From NCBI GenBank assembly GCA_034509755.1, contig CM067557.1, forward strand, positions 13,368,001-13,432,000: DNA of 64,000 nt, written 5' to 3'. A model generated the notes under the pieces. It ran no database searches and was not told the origin of the DNA. It saw only the letters and a list, made by a program, of their open reading frames with translations. Shown here piece after piece: positions 23,098 through 33,720 of the stretch. Made by a program: the position numbers and the translations under genes. The DNA comes from Anisodus tanguticus. Its lineage: Eukaryota; Streptophyta; Magnoliopsida; Solanales; Solanaceae. Numbering within the stretch: position 1 is the stretch's first letter; each line of letters opens with the position of its first letter.

Positions 23098-23530
23098 TGT
23101 TGGAAATTTGCCTTTAGTGGGGAGGTGCGTCCACCCGTATTTAATGACTTAAACACTAGGGTTTTGTATGTTGGAGGCTTTGTCTCTTCATATGTGCATA
23201 ATCTAATAAGTGAGTAGATGACCGTAGGGCCAAGAATCATCAAATTTCATTGAGAAATGAAAAAGATATTGGTCCACGAAGTAAGGTGTTTGAGGCATGG
23301 AAATATGGTGTGGGACAAATCTAACACATCGGTGGGAAAAGGAAGAATTGTTCTCTTTATAAGTCTCAAAATTGGCTAAGGGTTTGGACCCCAAGGGGTA
23401 ACCCATGTGTTTGAAGAAGGGAGGACCTAGATGTTCTTGGGTTCAAGGCTAAGCCCCCGCGCTCCGCCGCCGCCCGCCCGTCCCGTCCGGTCTGGGCTCG
23501 GGTCACGGGTCACGGGTCTGGACTTCTTCT
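23098..23530 (+). repeat. Probable 3' LTR of the decayed copia (right end uncertain)
   Basis: TTTCAAGATGGGATTG precedes TGTTGGAAATTTGCC. A purine tract followed by TGTTGGAAAT is the usual join of polypurine tract and LTR in one group of plant copia elements. The right end is not defined because no second LTR is visible; GC-rich sequence runs to about 23525. Confidence 0.5.
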
Positions 23531-24021
23531 GATAGACCCCCAAATTGTTTAATATTTACAGTTTGGTCCCTATAGTTTTTGGAAAGATGAAATTGGGAAC
23601 GTCGGATGGCTTTCTGCCGACCATTTGGGTTGGTTTTTGGAACACTGCACATTAAATATAATCATTACTTGGCTGATTAAATCCCTCACTAATTGCCATA
23701 AACAACCATTACTTGGCACAATTGTGGAGACTACAACATATATACACAGAGTCAAACAGAAAGAGAACAACCGAAGTCCAGTCCAAAAATGTGAAGCACA
23801 AACAGTGGACTAAAACAGAAAACTCTTCCTTCCTTTTCCAATATTTAGCAAGTCGTTTTGTGTTTGTTTTCTTCATCATAATCAACATATTTGCTTTGTA
23901 GTGTTGATTAGTTGTTGTTTTATCTTGGGAGACTATTGCCCTTTAACGTAAAAGCATATATACGGGGCAATCTTGTCTTAAAATTATTGGATATGTAAAG
24001 TCCTCTTTCTAGCAGGAAGTA

Positions 24022-24110
24022 ATGGGATCAGATCAGAAAGTTCATGTATTTGAGGAGGTTGCAAATCACAACAAGACTAAAGATTGTTGGCTTATTATCA
24101 GTGGGAAGGT
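24022..24110 (+). pseudogene. Captured first exon of a cytochrome b5 gene
   Basis: From ATG at 24022 the frame reads MGSDQKVHVFEEVANHNKTK followed by DCWLIISGKV. This is the N-terminal part of plant microsomal cytochrome b5, a haem protein of the ER membrane that passes electrons to desaturases and P450s. The sequence then leaves the family (IKIQHSTS..., stop at 24148-24150). The haem-binding HPGG segment, second histidine and C-terminal membrane anchor are all absent. GTT at 24109 could be the first intron's start, with AAG|GTTATC as donor. The 5' flank (about 23700-24021), including TTTCTAGCAG just before GAAGTAATG, may also derive from the b5 gene. Confidence 0.75.
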
Positions 24111-24161
24111 TATCAAGATTCAACATTCAACAAGCTTGCGGCAGTTCTGAATATTGGCTAT

Positions 24162-24223
24162 TTATTTATCATTTCGAACACTTGTAATATTTATTTACTT
24201 CCCGTACTGCTTTACATATCCAA
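24162..24223 (-). repeat. Right arm of the 62-bp inverted repeat
   Basis: It is the inverted copy of 18850-18911. A third, partial copy of the TTGGATATGTAAAG end lies in direct orientation at about 23987-24000, just before the cytochrome b5 start codon. Confidence 0.9.
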
Positions 24224-25167
24224 TATGATTTTCTCCAGAATGTTGTCTTCTAGCTTCTAGGGTTGTCACTTTGTCTCGATTTTGCAAATAAACTTATTAA
24301 TATTTGGAAAAATATTTTTTTTCCTTTTTACTTTTTAGAGGAGAGGTGGGAAAATTTTAGAAAAGTACACTTCACTGACTTACATTGCAAAAAATATAGT
24401 CCAAAAATACTTTTATATAATGCTATACACTTATATACAAAAACATGTACATTGTGTATATATGTGTAGGAAAGTATAATGTATAGGTATACACACTAAG
24501 AAAATATAATTATGCAATATTATACATGAAAATACGAACTTATACACATTTATACACAATTGTACAATATTGTATAAGTGGATAAAAACATAGATCTGGT
24601 TCAGAGAGATGACATCTTTTTTTGTTGTTAAAAAATATAATTATACAATATTATACACGAAAATACGCATTTATACATATTTACACATATTTATACAAAG
24701 TAATACAAAATATTGTATAATTGTAAAATTATACAATAAGCAAATTAGCGACAGAAAGCACACTTTAGGTGTTTGAAGTATATATATTTGTAGGGAAGAG
24801 AGACTTACCCGAGTGGCGACATTGAACGGTGACGTTAGCGGCGACAGTGAACTAGGCAGAGAGAAGGGGAGGAGGAAGAGGAGGGAGTGAATCAGTTTTT
24901 GTAATATTTAAAAACGTGGGTCAATTTTGATAGTATTTTAACCCTAATTAGCATACAATGTAATTTTATCAAGATATTATTGAGAATGGGTATTCTGAAT
25001 GTTATGCCTTGAGGTGGACTCAAACCTCCACACTCTTTAGCACGAGATTGTGAGTTTTGTGTGTGTACCATTTCACCACCAAGACATCATATAGGCTCGA
25101 GTTGGACATCCAATTGGTTCGATTAGAAGTTCCATTTTAGGTGTCATTTAAGATTTTAGCACATCTA
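24224..25167. other. AT-rich intergenic sequence with TATAC-type repeats
   Basis: Between 24400 and 24740 variants of TATACA(C/T)TTATACA are frequent, but no stable repeat unit is seen. A stretch at 24800-24890 is rich in GGCGAC and GAGGAGG. I see no supported gene. Confidence 0.5.
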
Positions 25168-25331
25168 TTAAAAAATATATTTTCTTGGTAATTAAAGAAC
25201 TCTTATTAATTACCTGTGAGAATTACATAGCCAGAAGAGAACAAAAGCATTTCTGCCTCTCCCAGAATTCAACATCAATCATAACTACCTCTTATCCACT
25301 ATACCAACAGAATTAAACTATTACAATGAAC

Positions 25332-28300
25332 TAGGGTTGTCCAGTGGGCCGGTCGGCCCGATCCCAACCCGTTCTGTTACCCGTCCCGCTATCCGCCCCG
25401 CCCCGCCCCGCCCCGCCACGATCCCCCATAAAAAAATTGTCGGTGGCAGAGCTTGACGGGGCCTGGGATCGTCCCACCCCATCCCGCCCCACTAGCACCC
25501 CTCCCCCTTTGCAAAATAACTGTTGCAACAACGGCCAAATTTCATTTTTGGTCGTTGTGCAACGGCTATAACGGCCATTTTTGCCCCCCCCCCCCCCCCC
25601 CCCCTACCCCCTTATTATTTATTTGTAACCCCTAAGTTAATATATTTACACTTTAACCATATTTCTCAACTATAAATACCTCATTTTTCTCACAAATCTT
25701 CCTACAATCTCTCTAATATCTCAATTTATCTCTCTACAATTCTACATAGCCTATTAAATATTATATTTTTTTGTCCATTTATATCAAAGTTAAAAAAATT
25801 GGGAGTGAAGTTGGCAACTAGCTTGAGGATCATCCATCGAGCAAAGTTTCAATTTTTAACCTCGATTACACGTCGACGTTACGTCCGCATTTGGTACCTT
25901 CGTTCATTCTTTAAATTATTATTGTTACTTTATTTTAATTATCGCATTTAATTTCATTATCTTTAATTATTTATTTACATAATTAAAATGAAATGATTAA
26001 GAGGTATGCTTAAGGGTAAGGGTGCTTCTTCCAGTAGGGGTAACAAGGGCAGGGGTACTTCTTCTAGTAATTCATTCCTAGTCCCGATGATTTCATTGAT
26101 TTCACTCATATAGATGAAACTGCTTTTTTTAATGATATACCATTAATTCAGACGATAATCTAGATGACACACCCACTAGTGCACCTCAACCTCAGGCTTA
26201 GACTAATTCTCAAACTGAAACTGGAATGCCTCTTATTCCCCCTAGTATAAGTCGAGGCCCCACACAATGAAAATTAAAATCAGTTGCATGAGATTTTTTT
26301 GATAGAGACCAAGAGAATCAACTAGCTAGATGTAAAATTTATAAAAATGTTTATAAATTTAAAATCGGAAAAGGTCAAGGTGGGACGGGAGGTTTATTGA
26401 GACATGTACAAAGTGAGCACACAACTAGGTGGAATAAATATCAGGCTAAAAAATCAGGTGTGCCAATGCCATATGAGTCGGGACAAGGTTCACATAGTGT
26501 CCCCGATCAAGTACAGGATCAAATTAACCCGACGACGGGGGGAATTTTTTGTCCTAAATATGATAAAAACAAAGATAGGGAAAATATGGCAAAATTAGTT
26601 GCGGTGGAAGGTTCTTCTTTTTCATTTCCTTCCTCTCCTGGTTTTATTCATTACATTCGAGAAATATATAATCCTGCTTTTAATGTTTTTCCTAGATCAA
26701 CTGTTTGAAGGGATGTTTTTAAATTTGCAAGTGAGTATCAACAATATTTACGTTATGCATTGTATCATTTTAATGGCAAAATGGTTATCACTTCTGACAT
26801 AGGCCGTAGTACTAACGGTAATGATTATTTAACGGTGACATGTCATTGGATAGATCAAAATTGGTCTATGCAAAAACGTATTTTAGCATATAGATATATT
26901 GATGATAGGCACACTGGAAGTTTTATAGCATAAAATATTAATAAAATTTGTGATTATTATGAAATAAATGATAAAATTATGACTATTACATTAAATAATG
27001 CTACTTTGAATGATTATGCTATAAGACTTTTAAAAGTTCGATTAACTCCATGTTTTCCTTATCATTTTCATATAAGATGTGTGTGCCATATTTATAACTT
27101 AGTTGTAAAGGATTGCCTAAAACTTTTTGAAAGCATTCTTGATAAAATAAAATTTGTGATAAATTTTATTTTTAAAGATAATAAAATACAAAGACGCAAA
27201 GAGTATATAAAAACACTTGCCATGATTGTGGATTACCTTATAGAAAAATTACAGAAGAAGTTTCGACTAGGTGGAATTATATGTATGAGCAACTACTTAT
27301 TGTTTACGATTATAGACAACCTATAAATTTATTATTTAATGCCCATAATAAAAATCCAAGGGATATTCTTATAGATAATGATTGGGGGGGAAAATTAGAA
27401 CTTAATGGATTTCTAGAGAAATTTTTTCAAGCTACTAAAGAATTTTTCGGTATTTATTATCCTACTATTTCAAATATGTTATTTTATATAGCTCTAGTAT
27501 TTTTATTACTTAATGAATATATGCAAAAACCAACTTATAAGGCATCTATTGAAAAAAATGTTTAAAAATTTTTAAAGATACTTTTTTCCTATTCCCACTA
27601 TTTATATTGTTGGTGCGGTATTAAATCCGACTATTAAAGTAGACTGTTGTAAAACACTAATAGAAACGATTTATGATTGTATAGAAGTACTTCCATCAGA
27701 CCCAACGGAAGAACCAACTCACAAACCAACTAAAGAAGAAGTTATGTCTAGCATACACACTGAATGCAAACAAGTATATACTTCTACTACTTCGCTGCAA
27801 CCTTATAAAAACATGCGGTTTCAACTGCTAGTATTCAAGGTCTTAGAAATAAAATATTTAGTAGTTCAACTTCTTCACAAGTTAGCGAATTTGATGTTTA
27901 TATTTTGCAGGGTGTTGTACCGTACAAATTAATTGTCAATGATGAAGGACATGAAGACTTGCTGAAATACTGGAGGCAGAATGAGAAAACATTTCCGAAC
28001 ACTAGCAAAGATGGTCCTAGATGTGTTGAACATTCAAGCGTCATCAACAGTGTTTGAAAGTGTTTTTTCTGCTGGAAGATTTCAAATAGGAGAGCACAAA
28101 CATTCATTGGTGGGAGACACATTGGAGATTGCAGTTCTTTTCAGATATTTGATTCGAGCGGAGCGTAGAAGGTGCGGTCAATCGGAGATCAACGAAGAAG
28201 AAGACTACAACTACAATGAAATCTTGTCCGAGGGAACAGGAAACGACGTCGAACAATTTGATCAACAGATTCCAATTCCAACCGAAGATCCTCAAGACAT

Positions 28301-28645
28301 TGTGAGGAAATTCGAAAAAGTATGGTTAACTATGTAATTTTTTTAATTGTAATTTGCAACTTTTGAAATTGTATTACCAAAATATTATATTTCTATTAAA
28401 TAATATAAGAGGCACAAAAACAGTCTTGGGATATTTTTATTACACTATCTTGTTCAATTATTGAAGTGTTTATATATATTATTTTTTAAAATCAAGTGCC
28501 AATAAAAAAAATCCCGAACCCAACCCGACCCCGTTTCCGGCGGGATGTGGGACGGGACGGGACATCCGCCTATCCCGCTAAGCCCGGCCCTCCGGAGACC
28601 CTTCCCCGTCCCGCCGGGACCCGCCCCGCCCCGTGGACAGCCCTG
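25332..28645 (+). mobile_element. hAT transposon 1, degenerate
   Basis: The exact 8-bp target duplication CAATGAAC flanks it (25324-25331, 28646-28653), the signature of hAT elements. The ends are inverted: left TAGGGTTGTCCAGTGGGCCG, right complement CAGGGCTGTCCACGGGGCGG. The first and last 150 bp are rich in GGGACGGGAC-type units. Inverted CAACGGCC motifs lie at about 25525-25580. The interior encodes a broken transposase related to that of hAT 2. It sits in the 3' part of a LINE and so is younger than it. Confidence 0.95.
25993..28337 (+). pseudogene. hAT transposase (BED finger, hAT dimerisation), broken
   Basis: The N-terminus is Lys/Gly/Ser-rich (near 26006). A BED-like part ends LLRHVQSEHTTRW (26394-26432). 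ITSDIGRSTNGNDYLTVTCHW (about 26790-26850) matches the RNase-H-like catalytic fold, and HFHIRCVCHIYNLVVKDCL (27066) the conserved CxxH block. The C-terminus has DVLNIQASSTVFESVFSAGR (28018-28077), the dimerisation domain. Stops and shifts occur at 26706, 26932, 27562 and elsewhere. It would cut and rejoin the transposon in the nucleus. Confidence 0.85.
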
Positions 28646-28684
28646 CAATGAACTAACTCAAACATAGGCCTATTCCATCTAATT

Positions 28685-29066
28685 CTAGTACACAGAGTAG
28701 TCTTGAGGAGTGAAGGAGCACCTTCTTAGGCTTAGGCTTAGCTTAGCCTTATTCTGATAGACTATTTGATTCCTTTTAATCCAGATATCATAGACAGTAG
28801 CTGCAAATTCAGCCTTCAGCACTCTACTTCTCATATGTTTGCCTCTGGACTCATTTTCATTCTGCATCTCAATTGAGTATCACTCTATGCCAGTGAAGCC
28901 ACTCTAGAAATCCCTGCCAAACAGCTCTAGTGTAGTCACAGTTGAAAAACAAATGCTCAGTTGTTTCATCAATCAAATCACATAACACATATTTGCTGCT
29001 TACAATCAGACCCCATTTGATCAATCTGTCCTTGGTTCTCAACTTCTGATGTAATGCTATCCTCAA
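28685..29066 (-). pseudogene. LINE C-terminal zinc-binding (zf-RVT) part
   Basis: The frame includes LHQKLRTKDRLIKWGLI, then CDLIDETTEHLFFNCDYTRA with the Cys-His-Cys pattern of plant LINE zf-RVT domains, and VWQGFLEWLH. It continues after one break as FAATVYDIWIKRNQIVYQN. In intact LINEs it follows RT in the same ORF2. Confidence 0.8.
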
Positions 29067-29398
29067 TATGAAGACTTATTTAGGGCATGCTACATTGTGG
29101 CAAATTAAATTTTCCATTGCACAGTTTCAACCTTTACTCTAAGCTCCTTATAACCACTGGATATCTGAAACTTCTCATGATGAATGAGTTGCTGTCCATT
29201 GCATATCTTATCCCAATGCTTCCTCACAATTAATAATTTCCTGATCATCCAGGAAGCTTGCTGAGGAATTTCCATAAATCTAATATTTTGATTTTTTTAT
29301 ATAATATTTATGAACCCAAGTGATCCATAATTTCTCTTTATTTTGACTCAACGCCCAGAATAGTTTGTATATGGCAGCCTGGTTCCATATTTTCAGGT

Positions 29399-30350
29399 TC
29401 AAACATTTTGTCCACCTGCACTCTTTGGAAGACATATTCTTTCCCAAGCTACCAATGCTCTTTTAGACACAATAGTCTTTCCTGTCCTCAAATAACTTCT
29501 GCATACAGTCTCTATAAGTTCATCACTTTCTGGAGGAGGAGGAAAAGTTAGTGCCCAATAAACTTGAACACTAAATAGTACAACTCTAATGAGCTGCAAC
29601 CTACTGGCATAAGTCAGTTCTTTAGCTATTCGTGTTTGAATTTTAGCTGTAATCTTATTCATCAGAGGTTGGCATTGTTGCACTGTTACTTTCTTGGTTG
29701 AAAGAGGTACTCCATGATACTTGAAAGGTAGCTCTCCAATTTCAAACCCAAGATGTTGCAGTATACTTTCATTGATTTTCTCATTTACTCCTCCAAAATA
29801 CATTTGACTCTTACTCAAGTTAGCTTTCAGACCAGATGCCTCAGAAAACAAGTCAAACTTTTCCTTCAACAATTTAACTGATTGAACATCCCTTCTAGTA
29901 AACATCAATAGCCAAGTTGGTGTAGCATTAGAGCGCGGGACCGCAAGGTCACGAGTTCGATCCCCTGCATAAACCTTCTTGGTTGAGCCTGTCACACATG
30001 GCTTGCCAATTGTGGATAATCGGCTGACGTGGTTTGCAGGCTATTGCGTCAGTCCGGGGTTTACCATGTGCGCACTCGAGAGAGTAGCGGCTGCGGGTTC
30101 CTTCGTCAACAAAAAAAAAATAATATAATAATTAAAAAAAAAAAAAAAATCATCAGCAAAGCATATGTGGATGATGTTCTTCTGGCATCTAGGATGGTAA
30201 TGATAGTCAGGTTCTTCCTTCAGAGTATTCAGATATTCCATGATCAAAACAAATATGTAGGGGGACATAGGATCCCCTGTCTCAAACCTCTTTTAGCTTT
30301 CATTTTGTCAGACAGGTTACCATTAATCATAAATGTATAATTCAATGTGG
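29399..30350 (-). pseudogene. LINE reverse transcriptase, split by a SINE
   Basis: On the minus strand MINGNLSDKMKAKRGLRQG leads into MSPYIFVLIMEYLNTL after a one-base loss at the Gly-Asp step. HICFADD then carries the catalytic FADD (about 30150-30170). The frame is cut there by a SINE and resumes at 29917 as LLMFTRRDVQSVKLL, SEASGLKANLSKSQMYFGG and PFKYHGVPLSTKKV. The RT would copy LINE RNA at a nicked target; this copy is not functional. Confidence 0.88.
29918..30148 (+). mobile_element. tRNA-derived SINE inserted in the LINE
   Basis: The element starts TTGGTGTAGCATTAGAGCG (A-box-like) and has GAGTTCGATCCC (29954-29965), which fits a pol III B box. It ends in long A runs. The host RT reads FADD on one side and LLMFTRRD on the other. 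Flanks ATCAATAGCCAAG (29905-29917) and ATCATCAGCAAAG (30149-30161) agree at 10 of 13 positions and form the target duplication. The total is about 231 bp. Confidence 0.9.
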
Positions 30351-30368
30351 TAACACAAAGCATAATTA

Positions 30369-31251
30369 AAAATTATTAATTATGTTCAAAGTTTAATTTA
30401 CTAAATTACCCCTATTATTTCTTATTTCCTCTCACTTTATTACTCTGGTTAATCACTTCTGATCTCTTTAATAGCAAGGGTACATGTGATGGAAAACAAA
30501 TAATTAATTATGTGTTGCTTTTTAAAATCACAATTATTATGAGATAATTATTTGAGCTAAAACGACATTTAAAATGGGACGGATGGAGCACTTGATCCAT
30601 TACTCCAAGCTAGCAAACGTAGTGTAAATTTTAAAAGTTGTTCAAATTTCTCTCTGTGTTTATAACGGATTGTGAAGTGTATCAATAATTTAGAATATCT
30701 TAAGAGCATAAAGGGCAGACCAATAGTACGTAAAAGCTTAACCAACTATAATTAAACTATATAGCTCATTACACGTCAATGTCTAATCAGATGTTAACCG
30801 GTATTTGTTATGTTATGATTTTAATTTGAAACTTATACTATTACATAAATGTTATATACCAGCTTGTCAATTCTTAATCTTGTTTTGTGACAGCTTATAA
30901 TAGAATTCTCTAGCTCAGTTTCTTGCAGGATTGATGAAACTGAAAAGTGTGTCGTTAGAATTTAAAATTTCCAGTTTATAAGTCATTACCTACCTGATGA
31001 TTATGTGAGTAAATAAAGTAAATTAATTAGGCTTACGAGGTTTGTTTGACAAAGTCCATTTTTTCCGGCCACATGATATATAGTACTAGGAAAATTAGGA
31101 GGTAAAGTGAATAAGCAGAACATCCATGTTTATACTTCAAATAAGTCAATACGAAATAACAAACTTCTTAAGTACAATTAATTGGGATAACAACTGTATC
31201 AGTTTGAGTAAGAGTGACTTGATTAATACTGATTGTACTACTCAGCATATA
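30369..31251. other. AT-rich spacer with one MITE end
   Basis: AAATGGGACGGATGGAG at about 30569-30585 is the typical inner-to-outer end of a Stowaway-like MITE, but its partner end on the left is missing, perhaps lost at the LINE boundary. Nothing else was recognised. Confidence 0.5.
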
Positions 31252-31525
31252 CTCCCTCTGGTACATAATAAGTGTCCACTTAGACTTTTTATTTTGGTTT
31301 AAAATAAGTGTCCATTTAAATAATCAAGAAGGAATTAATTTTATTTTTTCAGATTTTTCCTTATTAAGTGCTAAGTGACCAGATACAATGTGTCAAGTTA
31401 ATAGTAATATGCAAATTTTTAAATAAGGATAGTTTAGTCAAAATACTTATTTTCTTTCAAGAAGTTAGTATTTTCTTAAAAGTGTGCTAAAGGCGAAGTG
31501 AACACTTATTTTGAACTGGAGGGGA
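31252..31525. mobile_element. Stowaway-like MITE (274 bp)
   Basis: The left end is CTCCCTCTGGTACATAATAA and the right complement is TCCCCTCCAGTTCAAAATAA. Both continue GTGT(C/T)CACTT. TA flanks both sides. There is no coding sequence. Confidence 0.85.
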
Positions 31526-31537
31526 TACTATTAAGGG

Positions 31538-31690
31538 GAAGTTTTACCACTGGCCGCTAGGCCTAAAATGTAATTGCTCAACCGATTTATATATACACTA
31601 ATTATACACGGCTGCACACATATGTACATATATTATACATTCGTCAACTACTTTTCGGATAGGCAGTTATACTGTGTAAAAGTCCCTACT
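31538..31690. mobile_element. Short MITE-like repeat with TATAC-rich core
   Basis: The left edge GGGGAAGTTTTACCACTGGC and right complement GGGACTTTTACACAGTATAA are roughly inverted. The core carries ATATACACTAATTATACACG. A relative lies at 44330-44495. Confidence 0.5.
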
Positions 31691-32044
31691 ACTATAACAT
31701 AAGTCTGATCTTGAAGTTTAGTTTGTTCCTCTTTGTAAAGGGGTAATTGAAGGGTTGTGGAAATGGAGATTGATTACTTTTTTAAGTCATAAAAGTTGTT
31801 CCAATTAGAAGAGGGAAATAGAAGTGTTTTGAGAAATTGATATTGTTTTCTAAGGAAAATCAGTAATTTGAATTTACAAGAAAGTGTTTCTTGTAAGTAT
31901 ATACCTCAAAGAAGTTTCTGTGGGATTGAGCTGGCAATTGAATTGTAGATGAGAGAAAAAAAAGTAGCATAAGGTAGCCAATGTCCATATCTATTTACAT
32001 TACACCCAAATTAAGCCCAATGATGATAATAATAATAGCAACTA
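31691..32044. other. Spacer, no feature recognised
   Basis: This is AT-rich single-copy-looking sequence before the next MITE. Confidence 0.5.
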
Positions 32045-32158
32045 CTCTCTCTTTCCCAATTTATTTGACGCTTTTCGCTTTTCGATAATAAAACTTCTAA
32101 ATTTTAAATGTGTATTTGAACATAGAATCTCTAAATTTTTTGAAATAATACATATTTA

Positions 32159-32383
32159 TGTTAGAGTAATTATGGAGATATCCCATAATTACCTCTCATT
32201 TATTCTCCTATAATTATCTCTCATTTATTATAATTGATAGTGTAATATATTGTAATTATTATTATTGTAATTAGTATCTTATATTTTAGGTAAGGTAGAT
32301 TAGTCTTCCATTATTCAAGCATAGGATGGTTGTATATATATTGTATCTTTGGGAGATTATTAATCAAGGAATCATTTCCTACA
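32159..32383 (+). repeat. 5' LTR of copia E
   Basis: It starts TGTTAGAGTAATTATGGAGA and ends TCATTTCCTACA. It is about 40 bp longer than the 3' LTR because of extra copies of a CTCTCATTTATT segment and an ATTATT run. Confidence 0.92.
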
Positions 32384-32672
32384 TGGTATCAAGAGCCAAA
32401 GATTATTTGCCCTAAACTCCTCTCTTTTCTTTTTCCCTTAGCCGATATCTCCCGCTCTTTTCTACTATTTTCGGCCTCCTCTTAGGTTTAGTACTACTAA
32501 ACCCTAAACCTAAATAACTCCTCACAACCTAAACACTAAATTAACCCTAGCCGATTACTACACCCCCTCCCCCCTCCCCCCGGGCTAGACTTACACCACT
32601 TTAGGTTTCTTCCATCCACTTCCATCAAAACACCACTTCCTTCTCCTCTTCTTTTGATTCTAAGTGGAACTC

Positions 32673-33720
32673 ATAGCGGAAAAACAAACCTTTCATCCCG
32701 CTCTTCCCGTTAATAACGTCAAGAAATTTATCTCCATAACTCTTGAAATGGAGAAAGGGCGGTATACCTCATGGACAGAACTATTCAAAATTCACTATCG
32801 TGCTTATGAGGTGATTGACTATATCCTTCCGTCCGAGTCACCATCGGATACCACTACGGTGGACAAGAAATTATGATCTCGATTAGATGCTATAGTCCTT
32901 CAATGGATTTATGGCACAATTTCGAATGATCTTCTCCATACCATCTTGGAACCATTTCTACGGCTCAACAGGCGTTGGAACGGTTGCAAAATATTTTTCA
33001 AGATAACAAAGTTTCCAGAGCCGTTTATCTTGAACACCAGTTTACGAATGTTAAACTAGATGATTTTTCCAATATCTCATCTTATTGTCAGGAATTAAAG
33101 ATGTTTGCGGACCAATTAGCCAACTTTGGTTCGCCCGTGACAAATCAACGGTTAGTCCTTCAGTTGATTGTCGGATTGAATGAACAGTATGATGAGGTTG
33201 CTACGTTCATTCAACAAAGTAATCCATTGACTCCTTTCTATGAGGCTCGTTCGAGGTTAATTCTAGAGGAAACGCGGAAGGCAAAACAGGCATCTTCTGG
33301 AGCATCCACTGCCGACACCGCTCTCATCTCCACCAACTCATTTTCCACCAATTTGGAGTCCCAAAATTCTGTTTCAGGGGGCAATAATAATCGTCAAAAC
33401 AATGGCCAAAAATGGAGTTCAAATCGTAACAATAATAAAGGACAAAATAATGATGGAAATGGACGCGGACGGGGCAACGGACAAACTGTCGGCGGCAGTG
33501 GCCTGTCCGGGCAGTGGCGGATTGGCAGTGGCAGAAATTAGTGGGGGCAGTACCCACCGTGGGCCTAGGTCCCACAATGGGCTTCCTCGCCATGCCCATA
33601 GTCGACGTTATCGTGGGCCCTGCCTCCTCCTTCTTCAAATTGCCAACCCGATATTCTAGGATCTCATCCACAACATGCATTTGCAGCCCAAGCACCATCT
33701 TCAGTCGGATATGCACCCAC
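32673..33720 (+). pseudogene. gag of copia E (start codon lost, nonsense, frameshift)
   Basis: Derivative D starts MSEKQTFHSAL; here the same place reads ATAGCGGAAAAACAA, so ATG became ATA at 32673. A Trp codon has become TGA near 32874. A shift lies near 32955 (GWNGC-like stretch), after which VSRAVYLEHQF and NQRLVLQLIVGLNEQYDEVA (to 33205) are readable. The tail at 33390-33540 is rich in Asn, Gly and Lys. No zinc knuckle is seen. Confidence 0.85.

Larger units (their letters stand above)
18850..24223. mobile_element. 5.4-kb block bounded by 62-bp inverted repeats
   Basis: The left arm 18850-18911 (TTGGATATGTAAAGCGGTAC...) and the right arm 24162-24223 are inverted copies differing at about three positions. 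Outside the arms are TTTGATTTA (18841-18849) and TATGATTTT (24224-24232), which agree at 7 of 9 positions. That size would fit a Mutator-like element. No Mutator transposase is present; the interior holds a decayed copia and a cytochrome b5 exon. The alternative is a chance rearrangement that left one arm inverted. Confidence 0.45.
25168..30368 (-). mobile_element. 5'-truncated LINE (L1-like), minus strand, with two insertions
   Basis: LINE sequence occupies about 25168-25331, 28646-29917 and 30149-30368; a hAT and a SINE fill the gaps. On the minus strand the coding order is RT palm (30350-30150), RT thumb (29917-29399), then a zinc-binding zf-RVT domain and a short RNase H-like tail (29066-28685). 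The 3' untranslated part lies beyond the hAT. The right end breaks within RT, as expected for 5' truncation. No clear target duplication was found. Confidence 0.8.

Noticed and set aside
25344..25571. Pro/Arg-rich frame
   Set aside because: It is a translation of the GC-rich end of hAT 1.
29918..29990. tRNA gene
   Set aside because: A and B boxes fit a tRNA, but there is no acceptor pairing, and a poly(A) tail with a target duplication shows it is a SINE.
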